A stretch of 64,000 nt of DNA from Deltaproteobacteria bacterium UBA5205 (GTDB lineage Bacteria > Desulfobacterota > Syntrophorhabdia > Syntrophorhabdales > Syntrophorhabdaceae), in the NCBI GenBank assembly GCA_002412715.1, contig DHVP01000034.1:58588-122587 (forward strand), in the 5' to 3' direction. Position numbers and translations under genes: made by a program. This document shows, piece after piece, positions 27,252 through 34,993 of the stretch. The notes beneath the pieces were generated by a model. It made no database searches, was not told the DNA's origin, and was given only the letters and a program-made list of their open reading frames with translations. Numbering within the stretch: the stretch's first letter is position 1; every line of letters begins with the position of its first letter.

Positions 27252-29393
27252 GTGATACGGTTTAACGACATCGTTGACGAGGTTCTGAGGTACAACCCCG
27301 ATGCCGATGTGGAACTGCTCCAGAAGGCGTACATCTTCTCCGCCAAGGCGCATAAGGGGCAGGTACGACTTTCCGGAGAACCCTACCTTATTCATCCCCT
27401 GGAAACCGCCTATACCCTCACCAAGATGAATCTCGATATCCCGAGCATCGTCTCGGGCCTTCTTCATGACACCATAGAGGATTCCTATGTTGACAAGAAG
27501 GAGATCGAGGAATATTTCGGCAAGGAGATCGCCGAGCTTGTCGACGGTGTTACGAAGATAAGCAAGATACCACTGAAGACATCGGAGGAGTCGCGGGTCG
27601 AGAATTTCCGCAAGATGATCCTCGCCATGAGCAAGGACATCCGGGTGATTCTGGTCAAGCTTGCGGACCGGTATCACAACATGCAGACCCTCAATTTTCT
27701 CTCCCCCGAAAAACAGATAGAGATCGCCAGGGAAACCTTCGAGATCTATGCCCCGCTGGCACACAGGCTCGGCATAGAATGGCTGAGGGCCGAACTGGAA
27801 GACGCGGCCTTCAAATACTTAAAGCCTGCGGAATACAAGCTCATCGCCGAAAACATCGCCCAGAAAAAGAAAGAGCGTGAGGCCTATATCAATGAGGTCA
27901 TCGGGCTCCTGCGACAGAAACTCGATGAATTCCACCTCCGGGCCGACATCTTCGGAAGGGCGAAACACCTTTACAGCATTTACCGCAAGATGAGCCTCGA
28001 GGGACTCAACATAGACGACATCTACGATATCATCGCCTTCAGGGTCGTCGTCGACACGATCAAGGAATGCTACGAGGCGCTGGGCATCATCCATGCCGCC
28101 TACAAACCGATACCGGGCAAATTCGGTGATTATATCGCACTGCCGAAGGCCAACATGTACCAGTCCCTGCATACGAAAATCATCGGGCCGCACGGCGAGA
28201 AAATAGAGATACAGATCAGGACGAAGGAGATGCATCGCCTGGCGGAAGAGGGTATCGCGGCCCACTGGAAGTACAAGGAAGGAAAGGTCTTCAATCCGAA
28301 GGAAGACAAGATCTTCGCCTGGCTGCGCAGGATCATCGAATGGCAGCAGGAACTCAAGGACAACAAAGAGTTCATGGAGATCTTCAAGATCGACCTGTTT
28401 CCTGACGAAGTATATGTTTTTACGCCCAACGGTGATGTCCGGGAGCTTCCCAAGGGGGCGACCCCCGTCGATTTCGCCTATGCCATCCATTCCGAATTGG
28501 GCCACCGGTGCATCGGCGCCAAAGTGAACGGCAGACTCGTACCGCTTCGCTACACCCTGAAGAGCGGCGACACCGTCGAGATCATGACAAGTCCCACCCA
28601 CAAGCCAAGCAAGGACTGGCTGAGCTTTGTCTCCACATCAAAGGCGAAGACGAAGATCCGGCAATGGATCAAAACTGAACAGCGGGAAAAGAGCATCGAG
28701 CTTGGCCGCAACCTGCTCGACAAGGAGCTTTCAAAGCACGACATGAGCTTTTCCCGGCTGCTCAAAAGCGGAGGCTTTCAGCCCCTCGCCAAAGACTTCA
28801 GCCTTGAGACCGTCGACGACCTCTTTGCCAGCGTGGGTTATGGACTCTACACCCCTCTGCAGGTCCTCAATAAGATCATTCCCGAGACGGAAAAACCCGC
28901 CGGGAAGATCAAGACCATCATCAGCTCATTGAAAAAGGGGGGCCGCGACAACGCGATCAAGATCAAGGGCATCGATGGGCTCGTCATACGCTTTGCGCGA
29001 TGCTGCAACCCCATCCCCGGCGACAATGTCATCGGTTTCATCACCCGCGGGCGCGGCCTGACCGTCCATGTCGAGGACTGCCCGAACGTCCACACATACG
29101 ATGAGCAGCGCAAGGTGGAGGTCACATGGCAGCTTAGCAAGGACTATACCTTTCCCGTCAGGTTCAAGGTCACGGGGAACGACCGCAAGGGTCTCCTTTC
29201 CGATATCTCGAGCGTCATAGCGGCCAATAAGGTAAATATCTTGAGCGCCCAGGCGATGACGTATCCCGACAGGTCTGCGGCAGGCATATACGAGGTTGAG
29301 ATAGAACACATGTCACAACTGCAGAAGGTTATGAAGTCCATCCAGAAGATAAAAGGGGTGCGGTCCGTGGACCGGATGAGGAGTATAACTTAG
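27252..29393 (+). CDS. RelA/SpoT homologue, bifunctional-type (p)ppGpp synthetase/hydrolase
   Basis: 713 residues. The HD hydrolase domain (about 45-145) has AHKGQ...YLIHP and LLHDTIED, keeping the metal-binding H/HD/D set. The synthetase domain (about 230-345) has YSIYRKM, RVVVDT and DYIALPKANMYQSLHT. A TGS domain (from about 384: VYVFTPNGDVRELPKGATPVDFAY cut here in two parts) and a C-terminal ACT domain (about 635-710) complete the Rel/Spo layout. It makes and degrades the stringent alarmone (p)ppGpp. The start is GTG 27252 behind GGAAA. It is convergent with rpmB across a heptamer-built hairpin. Confidence 0.94.
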   Translation: MIRFNDIVDEVLRYNPDADVELLQKAYIFSAKAHKGQVRLSGEPYLIHPLETAYTLTKMNLDIPSIVSGLLHDTIEDSYVDKKEIEEYFGKEIAELVDGVTKISKIPLKTSEESRVENFRKMILAMSKDIRVILVKLADRYHNMQTLNFLSPEKQIEIARETFEIYAPLAHRLGIEWLRAELEDAAFKYLKPAEYKLIAENIAQKKKEREAYINEVIGLLRQKLDEFHLRADIFGRAKHLYSIYRKMSLEGLNIDDIYDIIAFRVVVDTIKECYEALGIIHAAYKPIPGKFGDYIALPKANMYQSLHTKIIGPHGEKIEIQIRTKEMHRLAEEGIAAHWKYKEGKVFNPKEDKIFAWLRRIIEWQQELKDNKEFMEIFKIDLFPDEVYVFTPNGDVRELPKGATPVDFAYAIHSELGHRCIGAKVNGRLVPLRYTLKSGDTVEIMTSPTHKPSKDWLSFVSTSKAKTKIRQWIKTEQREKSIELGRNLLDKELSKHDMSFSRLLKSGGFQPLAKDFSLETVDDLFASVGYGLYTPLQVLNKIIPETEKPAGKIKTIISSLKKGGRDNAIKIKGIDGLVIRFARCCNPIPGDNVIGFITRGRGLTVHVEDCPNVHTYDEQRKVEVTWQLSKDYTFPVRFKVTGNDRKGLLSDISSVIAANKVNILSAQAMTYPDRSAAGIYEVEIEHMSQLQKVMKSIQKIKGVRSVDRMRSIT

Positions 29394-29398
29394 AGGCG

Positions 29399-29470
29399 GG
29401 TGATGGGTAATAGGTTATGGGTGATGGGAAAGGAAAAATACCTATTACCCATGACCTATTACCCATCACC
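29399..29470. repeat. Heptamer-built inverted repeat (site 1)
   Basis: Arm 1 (29399-29428) is GGTGATG-GGTAATA-GGTTATG-GGTGATG-GG, heptamers of the form GGTNATR. Arm 2 (29441-29470) is its inverted copy with 27 of 30 positions complementary, and the loop is 12 bases. It fills the space between the convergent rel and rpmB genes, where it could act as a two-way terminator. A related element lies at 41863-41939. Confidence 0.85.
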
Positions 29471-29478
29471 TATCTTCA

Positions 29479-29670
29479 CTATACCGCTTTCTGAAAATTT
29501 CCCTTCTTGATACACTTTGCACAGACTCTTACCTTGCGGGTTTCTCCATCTTTCACAATACGGACGGCCTGCAAGTTCGGCAGCCATTCCCTTTTGCTCT
29601 TGTTATTGGCATGACTGACGTTATTACCAATTTGTTTTCCTTTTCCACAGATCTCACAGATCCTTGCCAT
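29479..29670 (-). CDS. rpmB: Ribosomal protein bL28, zinc-binding type
   Basis: 63 residues from ATG 29670 with AGGAGG upstream. MARICEICGKGKQIGNNVSH and VRVCAKCIKKG are typical of L28; the CEIC and CAKC pairs form the zinc site kept in the zinc-dependent form. It is a large-subunit ribosomal protein. It stands alone, not with rpmG, which is at 63.9 kb. Confidence 0.94.
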   Translation of the reverse strand: MARICEICGKGKQIGNNVSHANNKSKREWLPNLQAVRIVKDGETRKVRVCAKCIKKGNFQKAV

Positions 29671-30092
29671 TTTGACCTCCTGACCTTGCTTGCGTCCTTG
29701 TATTTCCTTTAAAGACAAAGATTTTACTCGCTTAGGCGTCGTATGTCAATAGTTTTGTCCTCGCTTCCCCCGGGCGGAAATCGCCGGATGGTGCTGCGGC
29801 AAACCGATGGCCGGGTTTCGGCGTTTTATAGGTCCTATAGGACTTATACGACCTATAGGACCTATAAAAAGTCTTTGCTACTGTCTTTGCTACTGTCTTG
29901 CTTCTGTTTCATTGCCAAAACGAATAGGACTGGTAAGCTATTTCTATAGTTATTGAAATCACTTCGGTTTTAATCTTGCACTGCCATGAGGCAATCAGAG
30001 CAAAGTCTTTTAGCATCATCCACTTAGGACCGCATTTCAACAATTTATCAACAGGAAATCCACAATCGCTGTGGAAAACATCGCCGGGTCCC
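29671..30092. other. Intergenic region upstream of rpmB with short repeats
   Basis: About 420 bases without a convincing gene. It contains a four-copy 9-base repeat/inverted repeat (29824-29869), a duplicated TCTTTGCTACTG just after it, an AT-rich stretch (29880-30020), and two DnaA-box-like 9-mers (TTATCAACA at 30045, TGTGGAAAA at 30070). The rpmB promoter is presumably near 29700 but is not clear. Confidence 0.5.
29824..29869. repeat. 9-base tandem units forming an 18-bp perfect inverted repeat
   Basis: TTTTATAGGTCCTATAGG (29824-29841) is perfectly complementary to CCTATAGGACCTATAAAA (29852-29869) around a 10-base loop. The same stretch reads as four 9-mers: GTCCTATAG, GACTTATAC, GACCTATAG, GACCTATAA. 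Confidence 0.85.
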
Positions 30093-30602
30093 TTAGTGAT
30101 CGGCGGCCATTCTATCGAATCGTGCCTTGACGCCCGGGGCGATGAAGCATTCTTTCGCTTCACCTGAATTCACCTCCAGGATGTATCGGGCAAGATAGCG
30201 GGAACTGATCTGCGTTGGGTCGTGGGGGCGGGCCCCCTTGTGAACATGGACCACCTCATAACGCCCGTTTATGAAGATCATGTCCAGGGGAATATAGGTG
30301 TTCTTCATCCAGAAGTAATGCATGTCGTCCCGGTCATAAATGAAAAGCATGCCCGTACGGCGCCGCATCGATGTTCTGAACATCAACCCCCGGGCCTGCT
30401 GCTCGGGTGTTATCGCCGTCTCGGCCTCAAAGCGGCAGAACTCCTTCTTCTTTCCATCATGGAAGGTCACGCTGACACCGGGAAGGTCAATGGCATCGAC
30501 GGAAAAAGGGGACACAATGAGTGCAACGACCATCAGGGTGAAAATGATGTGAAATCGATATGAGGGTCGGGCAGCGGTTATCAAGGGTTTAAGAACTTTC
30601 AT
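30093..30602 (-). CDS. DUF192 family exported protein
   Basis: 169 residues with an N-terminal membrane/signal segment (residues 18-38) and a DUF192 domain: TPEQQARGLMFRTSM, GMLFIYDRDD and the invariant-type FWMKNTYIPLDMIFI, ending ILEVNSGEAKE. The fold is a small beta barrel; its biological role is not established. It is a single gene with no obvious operon partner. Confidence 0.88.
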   Translation of the reverse strand: MKVLKPLITAARPSYRFHIIFTLMVVALIVSPFSVDAIDLPGVSVTFHDGKKKEFCRFEAETAITPEQQARGLMFRTSMRRRTGMLFIYDRDDMHYFWMKNTYIPLDMIFINGRYEVVHVHKGARPHDPTQISSRYLARYILEVNSGEAKECFIAPGVKARFDRMAADH

Positions 30603-30718
30603 CCCTTATGGTGCGACGGCATAGGTCAAAAGTCAAGGAACACTTTGACGAAGGGAGTCAATATACCGGCATATAAACTGGTGATTGAAAGGAAGTCATG
30701 ATAGCGACTGATATTAGA

Positions 30719-30798
30719 GTCGGACGGCGGCAGGTGTAGGTGGGGTAAATGGGAGCCCTGCCATATTTTCGGGGAAGCAGGAATTTCCGCCGTCCGAC
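30719..30798. other. Structured intergenic element with 12-bp perfect inverted repeat
   Basis: GTCGGACGGCGG (30719-30730) pairs perfectly with CCGCCGTCCGAC (30787-30798). Inside, CAGG and CCTG arms can nest. It lies between the C_GCAxxG gene and the DUF192 gene, both on the minus strand. It could be an untranslated RNA structure or a processing/terminator element; no long T tract follows on either strand. Confidence 0.5.
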
Positions 30799-30833
30799 AC
30801 ATGATCTTCGATTTCGGGATGGCCCTGTCTGTT

Positions 30834-31376
30834 CTAGCGGCGGGGCATTTCCAGGAGAGTTTCTGCGGCCAGCCGCGCCGACTTTCCCGCGCATTTTGAG
30901 CACGCTTCGCGTCCGCCCTCATGCTCAAATCTCAAGGCCTCTTCTTTGTTTTCAGGATCGTAGCTCTTTCCGAGCAGCTTCGCCTGGATCTCGGCACACT
31001 GGAAACTTCCAAATTCATCGTGATACTTTCTGTAGAATTGCCTCACGATCTCCACGGACCTCGGGAACCCGGTCTCTCCCTTGTTTCCCGGCTCGGGCCA
31101 TATGGTATCTTCCAGTTTGTCTCTGCCGGAAGCCAGACCCAGCGCCAGTACTCCACCGACAAGGGCCCCGCAGACCTGTCCTATGCCCGAGGTAGCCCGG
31201 CCGCCAAAGGTCAGCGCCTTGAAGATCGTCATTCCCGTCGCGAGTTTGAATTCCTGCTGGAGGGCCAGAAGCACCATCTGGCCGCATCCGGAGAATTCGT
31301 AATCGTATGCGGCAGCCCGTCTTTCAACCCTGTCCAGTATTTCCTGTCTTTCTTCCTGAGATATCTGCTCAGCCAT
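30834..31376 (-). CDS. C_GCAxxG_C_C family protein
   Basis: 180 residues from ATG 31376 with GAGGG upstream. It carries the spaced-cysteine pattern of the family: SGCGQMVLLALQQEF, later SGIGQVCGALVGGVLALGL, then FQCAEIQ and EACSKCAGK. Here the first motif reads C-G-Q-M instead of CS/CAxx. The cysteines probably bind a metal or redox centre, but the function is not known. Its place after the FAD/Fe-S oxidase operon suggests a redox role. Confidence 0.82.
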   Translation of the reverse strand: MAEQISQEERQEILDRVERRAAAYDYEFSGCGQMVLLALQQEFKLATGMTIFKALTFGGRATSGIGQVCGALVGGVLALGLASGRDKLEDTIWPEPGNKGETGFPRSVEIVRQFYRKYHDEFGSFQCAEIQAKLLGKSYDPENKEEALRFEHEGGREACSKCAGKSARLAAETLLEMPRR

Positions 31377-31416
31377 TGTGCGTCCCTCTCTTCCAATAGA
31401 GTATTGCGGTATTTCG

Positions 31417-31581
31417 TCAACAGGATGGCGGGGGTTTCGGTCTGTCGCTGTCCTCCCCCGTGTCCGGGACAAAATCCTTTATTTCGCAGGTCCTCGGTTG
31501 CAGGGTCTCATATGTCTCCTGCCATGGCCCGAAGAGATCCTTTTCTCTCTGTAATTCTTCATCCGTCAAAAATATGTCCAT
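31417..31581 (-). CDS. 54-residue small acidic protein
   Basis: ATG 31581 follows GGGAGGG at an ideal distance and opens a frame of 54 codons (MDIFLTDEEL ... PPPSC). It contains LFGPWQETYETLQ and two cysteines (TCEIKDF and the C-terminal SC). It is too short for most length cut-offs. It lies 12 bases after the FAD/Fe-S oxidase stop and so is probably in the same transcript. No family is recognised. Confidence 0.55.
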   Translation of the reverse strand: MDIFLTDEELQREKDLFGPWQETYETLQPRTCEIKDFVPDTGEDSDRPKPPPSC

Positions 31582-31593
31582 AGATATCCCTCC

Positions 31594-34299
31594 CTACATC
31601 ACACCTAATCTCATGAGTTTGCTCATGACCAGCGTAGGCAATCCCACGCTGTGACATACCAGGTCGGTGATGTCGAAAACTTCCAGATTTGAACCCGTTT
31701 CGCCTATGCCCAGGCGGAAATTTGTCTCGCACGTCGGACAGGCGCCGACCAGCACCGGCGCACCTGTCGCCTTAACCTCATTGAGGCGGTTTTCGTTGAT
31801 GGACATACCAAGCCGCGGATAACGCATGACGTGCCGCCCGCAGCAGGAGGCGTTTTCCCTGCTGCGTTCCATTTCGATGACCTCCAGATTGGGTATCGCC
31901 GACAGGACATTCCTGGGCTCATCGTATATCCCTCCTCCGCGGCCGATATGGCACGGATCGTGGTAGGTCACCGTGAGGTCCACGGGAAATTTGCATTTCA
32001 GCCTGTCCGCCCCTATGAGTTCGCTCAGCATCTGAGTCACATGCTTCACGGTTATATCGAAAGGCTTATTGAGGCGTCTTGCAAGCACAGGGTAGAAGTG
32101 AGCGAGGTGCAGCCAACATCCCGAGCATGACGTGACGAGGGTTTTCACACCCCGTTTGTTCATCTGATCGATGTTGTGTCCCACTGTCTCAAGAACGTCG
32201 TCGAGACAGCCCGCTATGAACATCGATCCGCCGCAGCACCACTCGTCGGTCCCCATGTATACCGGTTCGATGCCTCCCTTATTGAGAAGCCGAACAGCAT
32301 TCACCGCGAGGTTCCTCGTGCTGCCGCTGTAGGAAGCGCTGCAGCCGGCAAAATAACCGATTTCGCCCTCCTCGGAGCGTTTCAGGTCGGGGGTCATCCA
32401 TGCCGTGCGTTCATCCTGAGAGAGGGCACCAGGATTATGTGATACCATGATGTTGTGCGCGTTCCCCTGGTGCACCCTCGGAGGATTGAACCCTTGCTGC
32501 CACAGAAGAGGCCTCAAGGTAAGGCTCCAGTGCTCGTCTATGGAGGACATGACCTGGCAGGTATCATTGCAGCGCCGGCAGGTACTGCAAACGAAGAACA
32601 TCTCCGCCATGCGCTGATCGAAACTGGCGTTGTTCTTGATGTATTCCCGGAGAAAGTGAAACTTTCCCCGGGGAGAGGAACTCTCCCACCCTATCGACTT
32701 GAACTCGGTGCAATTACCGCGGCAGTACCCGCAATTGGCACAGGCCAGGGCGTCCCAGACGGCTTCCTTACCGTAAGGCATCTTCTCCAGCGCGGTGTCT
32801 CCTTCTGTCGTCATCCCCTTTGCCTTGCCGCCCACGAGGGCATCGATCATCCTGATCGCTCCGATCTGTTTCGTTGCCAGGGAAGTCATGAGCTTCACCA
32901 TCTTCACCGGCGATTTGCTGTCGAGAGATGGCGGGAAAACCTTGCCGGGGTTGAGGATCCCTTCGGGGTCGACCTTTTTCTTGAAATTGTATGCCCTCTC
33001 AAGGCGATCCTTCCCCAGGATATCACCGGCGAAACCGGACAGCATCATCCCTGTCGTGTAGGGTCTTCCGCCGAGTTTCTTCGCTATTTTCATTGGAATT
33101 AGGCTGTTCACGAAGGCCAGGGCATAACCGGGGCGTCTTTCATCATCGAGGCGGTAGCCGAGAAAAGCGCTTTCCACGCCGCCTTTCACCAGCGTCCCGT
33201 TGAACGACAATCCCTCTATCTTCTTCCCGGCCTTTTCCGCGAACTCCAGCAGGCTGTCCGTGGGGATTATCACCTCTGAAGGTATGATCGAGGGACCAAG
33301 GGCCTTGAGACGCATGCCGTAGAACCTCTCCGACCATTCGTATTCGGTCTCTTCCCTGCCAAGCGCCTCACCACCGGCCGCCGTTATGATCCGTTCCAGC
33401 TGAGCCTTCACCTTGCTTTCGCGGCCCTGAGGGTAAACGTAGGTCGCCAGGTACCTGTCGGCAGGCAATGCCGGGGCATGGACCTCGTGGCATACGGGCC
33501 CTTTTTTCGCCTGCTTTTCCATCGCTTCGTGAGTCATCCGAACGTTGAGCCCGTCCTTGTAGCCGACCTCCCACAGCGGCAGCCGCTCTTCGCGGATCAT
33601 CCTGAAGCTGTCCGCAAGCCCTTTCAGGGTGGGAAACGCCGCGACCACGGGAATGTCCGGCGCACCTTCCCGCACGCACAGGACCACCCGCGTGACAAAA
33701 CCGGTCGTCCCCGCCATGCCTTCGACAAGGTCCAGGTCGCTTCCTTTTATCACGGATATGCCCCCGACAGTCACGGTCTCGACCTCAATGATGTTGTCCC
33801 TCAGGTAACCGTATTCGAAACCTCCTATACCGACACCGCCGCCGTTTGCGAGCCACCCGCCGACGGTCGCGCTCAAGGCGCTGCCGGGGTAAACACGCAG
33901 CGCCAAACCCCTTTGCCGCAGGTGCCACTCCAGATCGTTCCATATAACACCAGGCTCAACAACCGCTTTGTTTCCTTTTACATCTACCTCGAGGATCCCG
34001 TTCATCATTGAGAAATCGACAACGATCCCTCCCTTCGCGGGCACGGCGCCTCCGTAGCCGGCTGTTCCAGCCCCTCTCGGGACGAGCGGAATCCCCCGCC
34101 CGGCGGCAAGGCCGACGAGAGCGCTCAGTTCGTCGCGGGTGCGGACCAGGACAACCGCATCAGGCATGTTTTGAATGAGACCCGTCACCATCTTCGGCAG
34201 CGATGCAAGGTCACTCGAATAGAGGAGGCGCTCCGTGCGGTGAAACGCCACCCTGTCACCGAAAAGATCGATCAGTCTTTCTTTGATCTCATTCTCCAT
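31594..34299 (-). CDS. Fused FAD-linked oxidase / 4Fe-4S / CCG-domain oxidoreductase (GlcD-GlcF-like)
   Basis: 901 residues. An N-terminal FAD_binding_4 domain (PRGAGTAGYGG near residue 77, GGWLANGGGVG) and an FAD-oxidase C-terminal domain (about 215-455) are fused to two 4Fe-4S motifs (CANCGYCRGNC near 521, CSTCRRCNDTC near 569). Two CCG domains follow (GCSASYSG...DEWCCGGSM near 650; YHDPCHIGRGGG ... CCGRH near 783-815). This is the layout of D-lactate/glycolate-type dehydrogenases that pass electrons to heterodisulfide-reductase-like CCG centres. The substrate is unknown; an alpha-hydroxy acid is the usual one. It follows the AprBA-like pair. Confidence 0.9.
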   Translation of the reverse strand: MENEIKERLIDLFGDRVAFHRTERLLYSSDLASLPKMVTGLIQNMPDAVVLVRTRDELSALVGLAAGRGIPLVPRGAGTAGYGGAVPAKGGIVVDFSMMNGILEVDVKGNKAVVEPGVIWNDLEWHLRQRGLALRVYPGSALSATVGGWLANGGGVGIGGFEYGYLRDNIIEVETVTVGGISVIKGSDLDLVEGMAGTTGFVTRVVLCVREGAPDIPVVAAFPTLKGLADSFRMIREERLPLWEVGYKDGLNVRMTHEAMEKQAKKGPVCHEVHAPALPADRYLATYVYPQGRESKVKAQLERIITAAGGEALGREETEYEWSERFYGMRLKALGPSIIPSEVIIPTDSLLEFAEKAGKKIEGLSFNGTLVKGGVESAFLGYRLDDERRPGYALAFVNSLIPMKIAKKLGGRPYTTGMMLSGFAGDILGKDRLERAYNFKKKVDPEGILNPGKVFPPSLDSKSPVKMVKLMTSLATKQIGAIRMIDALVGGKAKGMTTEGDTALEKMPYGKEAVWDALACANCGYCRGNCTEFKSIGWESSSPRGKFHFLREYIKNNASFDQRMAEMFFVCSTCRRCNDTCQVMSSIDEHWSLTLRPLLWQQGFNPPRVHQGNAHNIMVSHNPGALSQDERTAWMTPDLKRSEEGEIGYFAGCSASYSGSTRNLAVNAVRLLNKGGIEPVYMGTDEWCCGGSMFIAGCLDDVLETVGHNIDQMNKRGVKTLVTSCSGCWLHLAHFYPVLARRLNKPFDITVKHVTQMLSELIGADRLKCKFPVDLTVTYHDPCHIGRGGGIYDEPRNVLSAIPNLEVIEMERSRENASCCGRHVMRYPRLGMSINENRLNEVKATGAPVLVGACPTCETNFRLGIGETGSNLEVFDITDLVCHSVGLPTLVMSKLMRLGVM

Positions 34300-34335
34300 A
34301 TGTATTCCCTCGCTTCGGGATCACCCGTTCACGCG

Positions 34336-34605
34336 TCAAAGCCCGCTGCAGCCGGATTGTGAGAACTTTGAACCCTTTACAAATTTTGCGACGCGCTCCC
34401 TGGCCGCGGCCGTAATGACCTCTGTGTCTTCCGGCGAACCTTCATCGACTTCTTCGGCGGCACACGTGACGATCTCATTGACAAGGCTCTCCTGCAACTC
34501 CTTCGAGTCGAGGTTCCCCCTTACCGCAAACATCGCGTCGCCCACATGATCGAAATCGAATACCGATTCAACGATCTCCCGGGCCTCGTCCATCGCTATG
34601 GCCAT
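34336..34605 (-). CDS. Small protein of unknown function in the redox operon
   Basis: 89 residues from ATG 34605 with GAGGAGG upstream. It is mostly helical, acidic in the middle (AAEEVDEGSPEDTEV), with one cysteine at VTCAAEE and another near the end (SGCSGL). No known family. It lies between the ferredoxin and the FAD oxidase, 36 and 47 bases from its neighbours, so it is very likely translated with them. Confidence 0.7.
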   Translation of the reverse strand: MAIAMDEAREIVESVFDFDHVGDAMFAVRGNLDSKELQESLVNEIVTCAAEEVDEGSPEDTEVITAAARERVAKFVKGSKFSQSGCSGL

Positions 34606-34652
34606 GTCATCCTCCTCTCAGAGTATGCCGGAGCATTCCGAACGAACCTGTA

Positions 34653-34973
34653 TCAGGTGCGTTTGATCTCCCCGGTTTCCTTATTCTTAAAGTGCACCCT
34701 CATCATCAGGGGATGCCTCATGGTGAGACATCCCTCAGGACATTCCCCCACACAGCACGCCGCATACCAGCATTCCTCAGGATACATGACGATGGGCGGC
34801 TTGCCCTTTTCAGGGTTGGCCACAAGCACGTCGGTCGTGCATATGGTTACGCACTTGTTACATCCCGTGCATCTCGTCTCGTCGATCACCACGGGCATGC
34901 TGGGAGTCGGCTTGTTGGGAAAAGCGTAGCACTTGTTCCCGCCATCACTGGTTTTCGCTTTTTCTTCCTTCAC
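34653..34973 (-). CDS. AprB-like two-[4Fe-4S] ferredoxin
   Basis: 106 residues; starts at GTG 34973 behind AGGAGG. Two cluster motifs: CTGCNKCVTIC and, displaced, CWYAACCVGECPEGC with a short insertion, as in the beta subunit of adenylylsulfate reductase. The C-terminal MRHPLMMRVHFKNKETGE also resembles the AprB tail. It directly precedes (19 bases) the AprA-like flavoprotein in reverse order of usual aprBA but on the same strand, downstream of it. It should pass electrons to or from that flavoprotein. Confidence 0.88.
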   Translation of the reverse strand: MKEEKAKTSDGGNKCYAFPNKPTPSMPVVIDETRCTGCNKCVTICTTDVLVANPEKGKPPIVMYPEECWYAACCVGECPEGCLTMRHPLMMRVHFKNKETGEIKRT

Positions 34974-34993
34974 GTTCCTTACCTCCTCTCAGT

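Noticed and set aside
29824..29905. CRISPR array
   Set aside because: Repeats are 9-12 bases with no 25-40-base repeats, spacers or cas genes.
30834..31376. Selenocysteine in the C_GCAxxG_C_C protein
   Set aside because: No in-frame TGA in the conserved cysteine positions.
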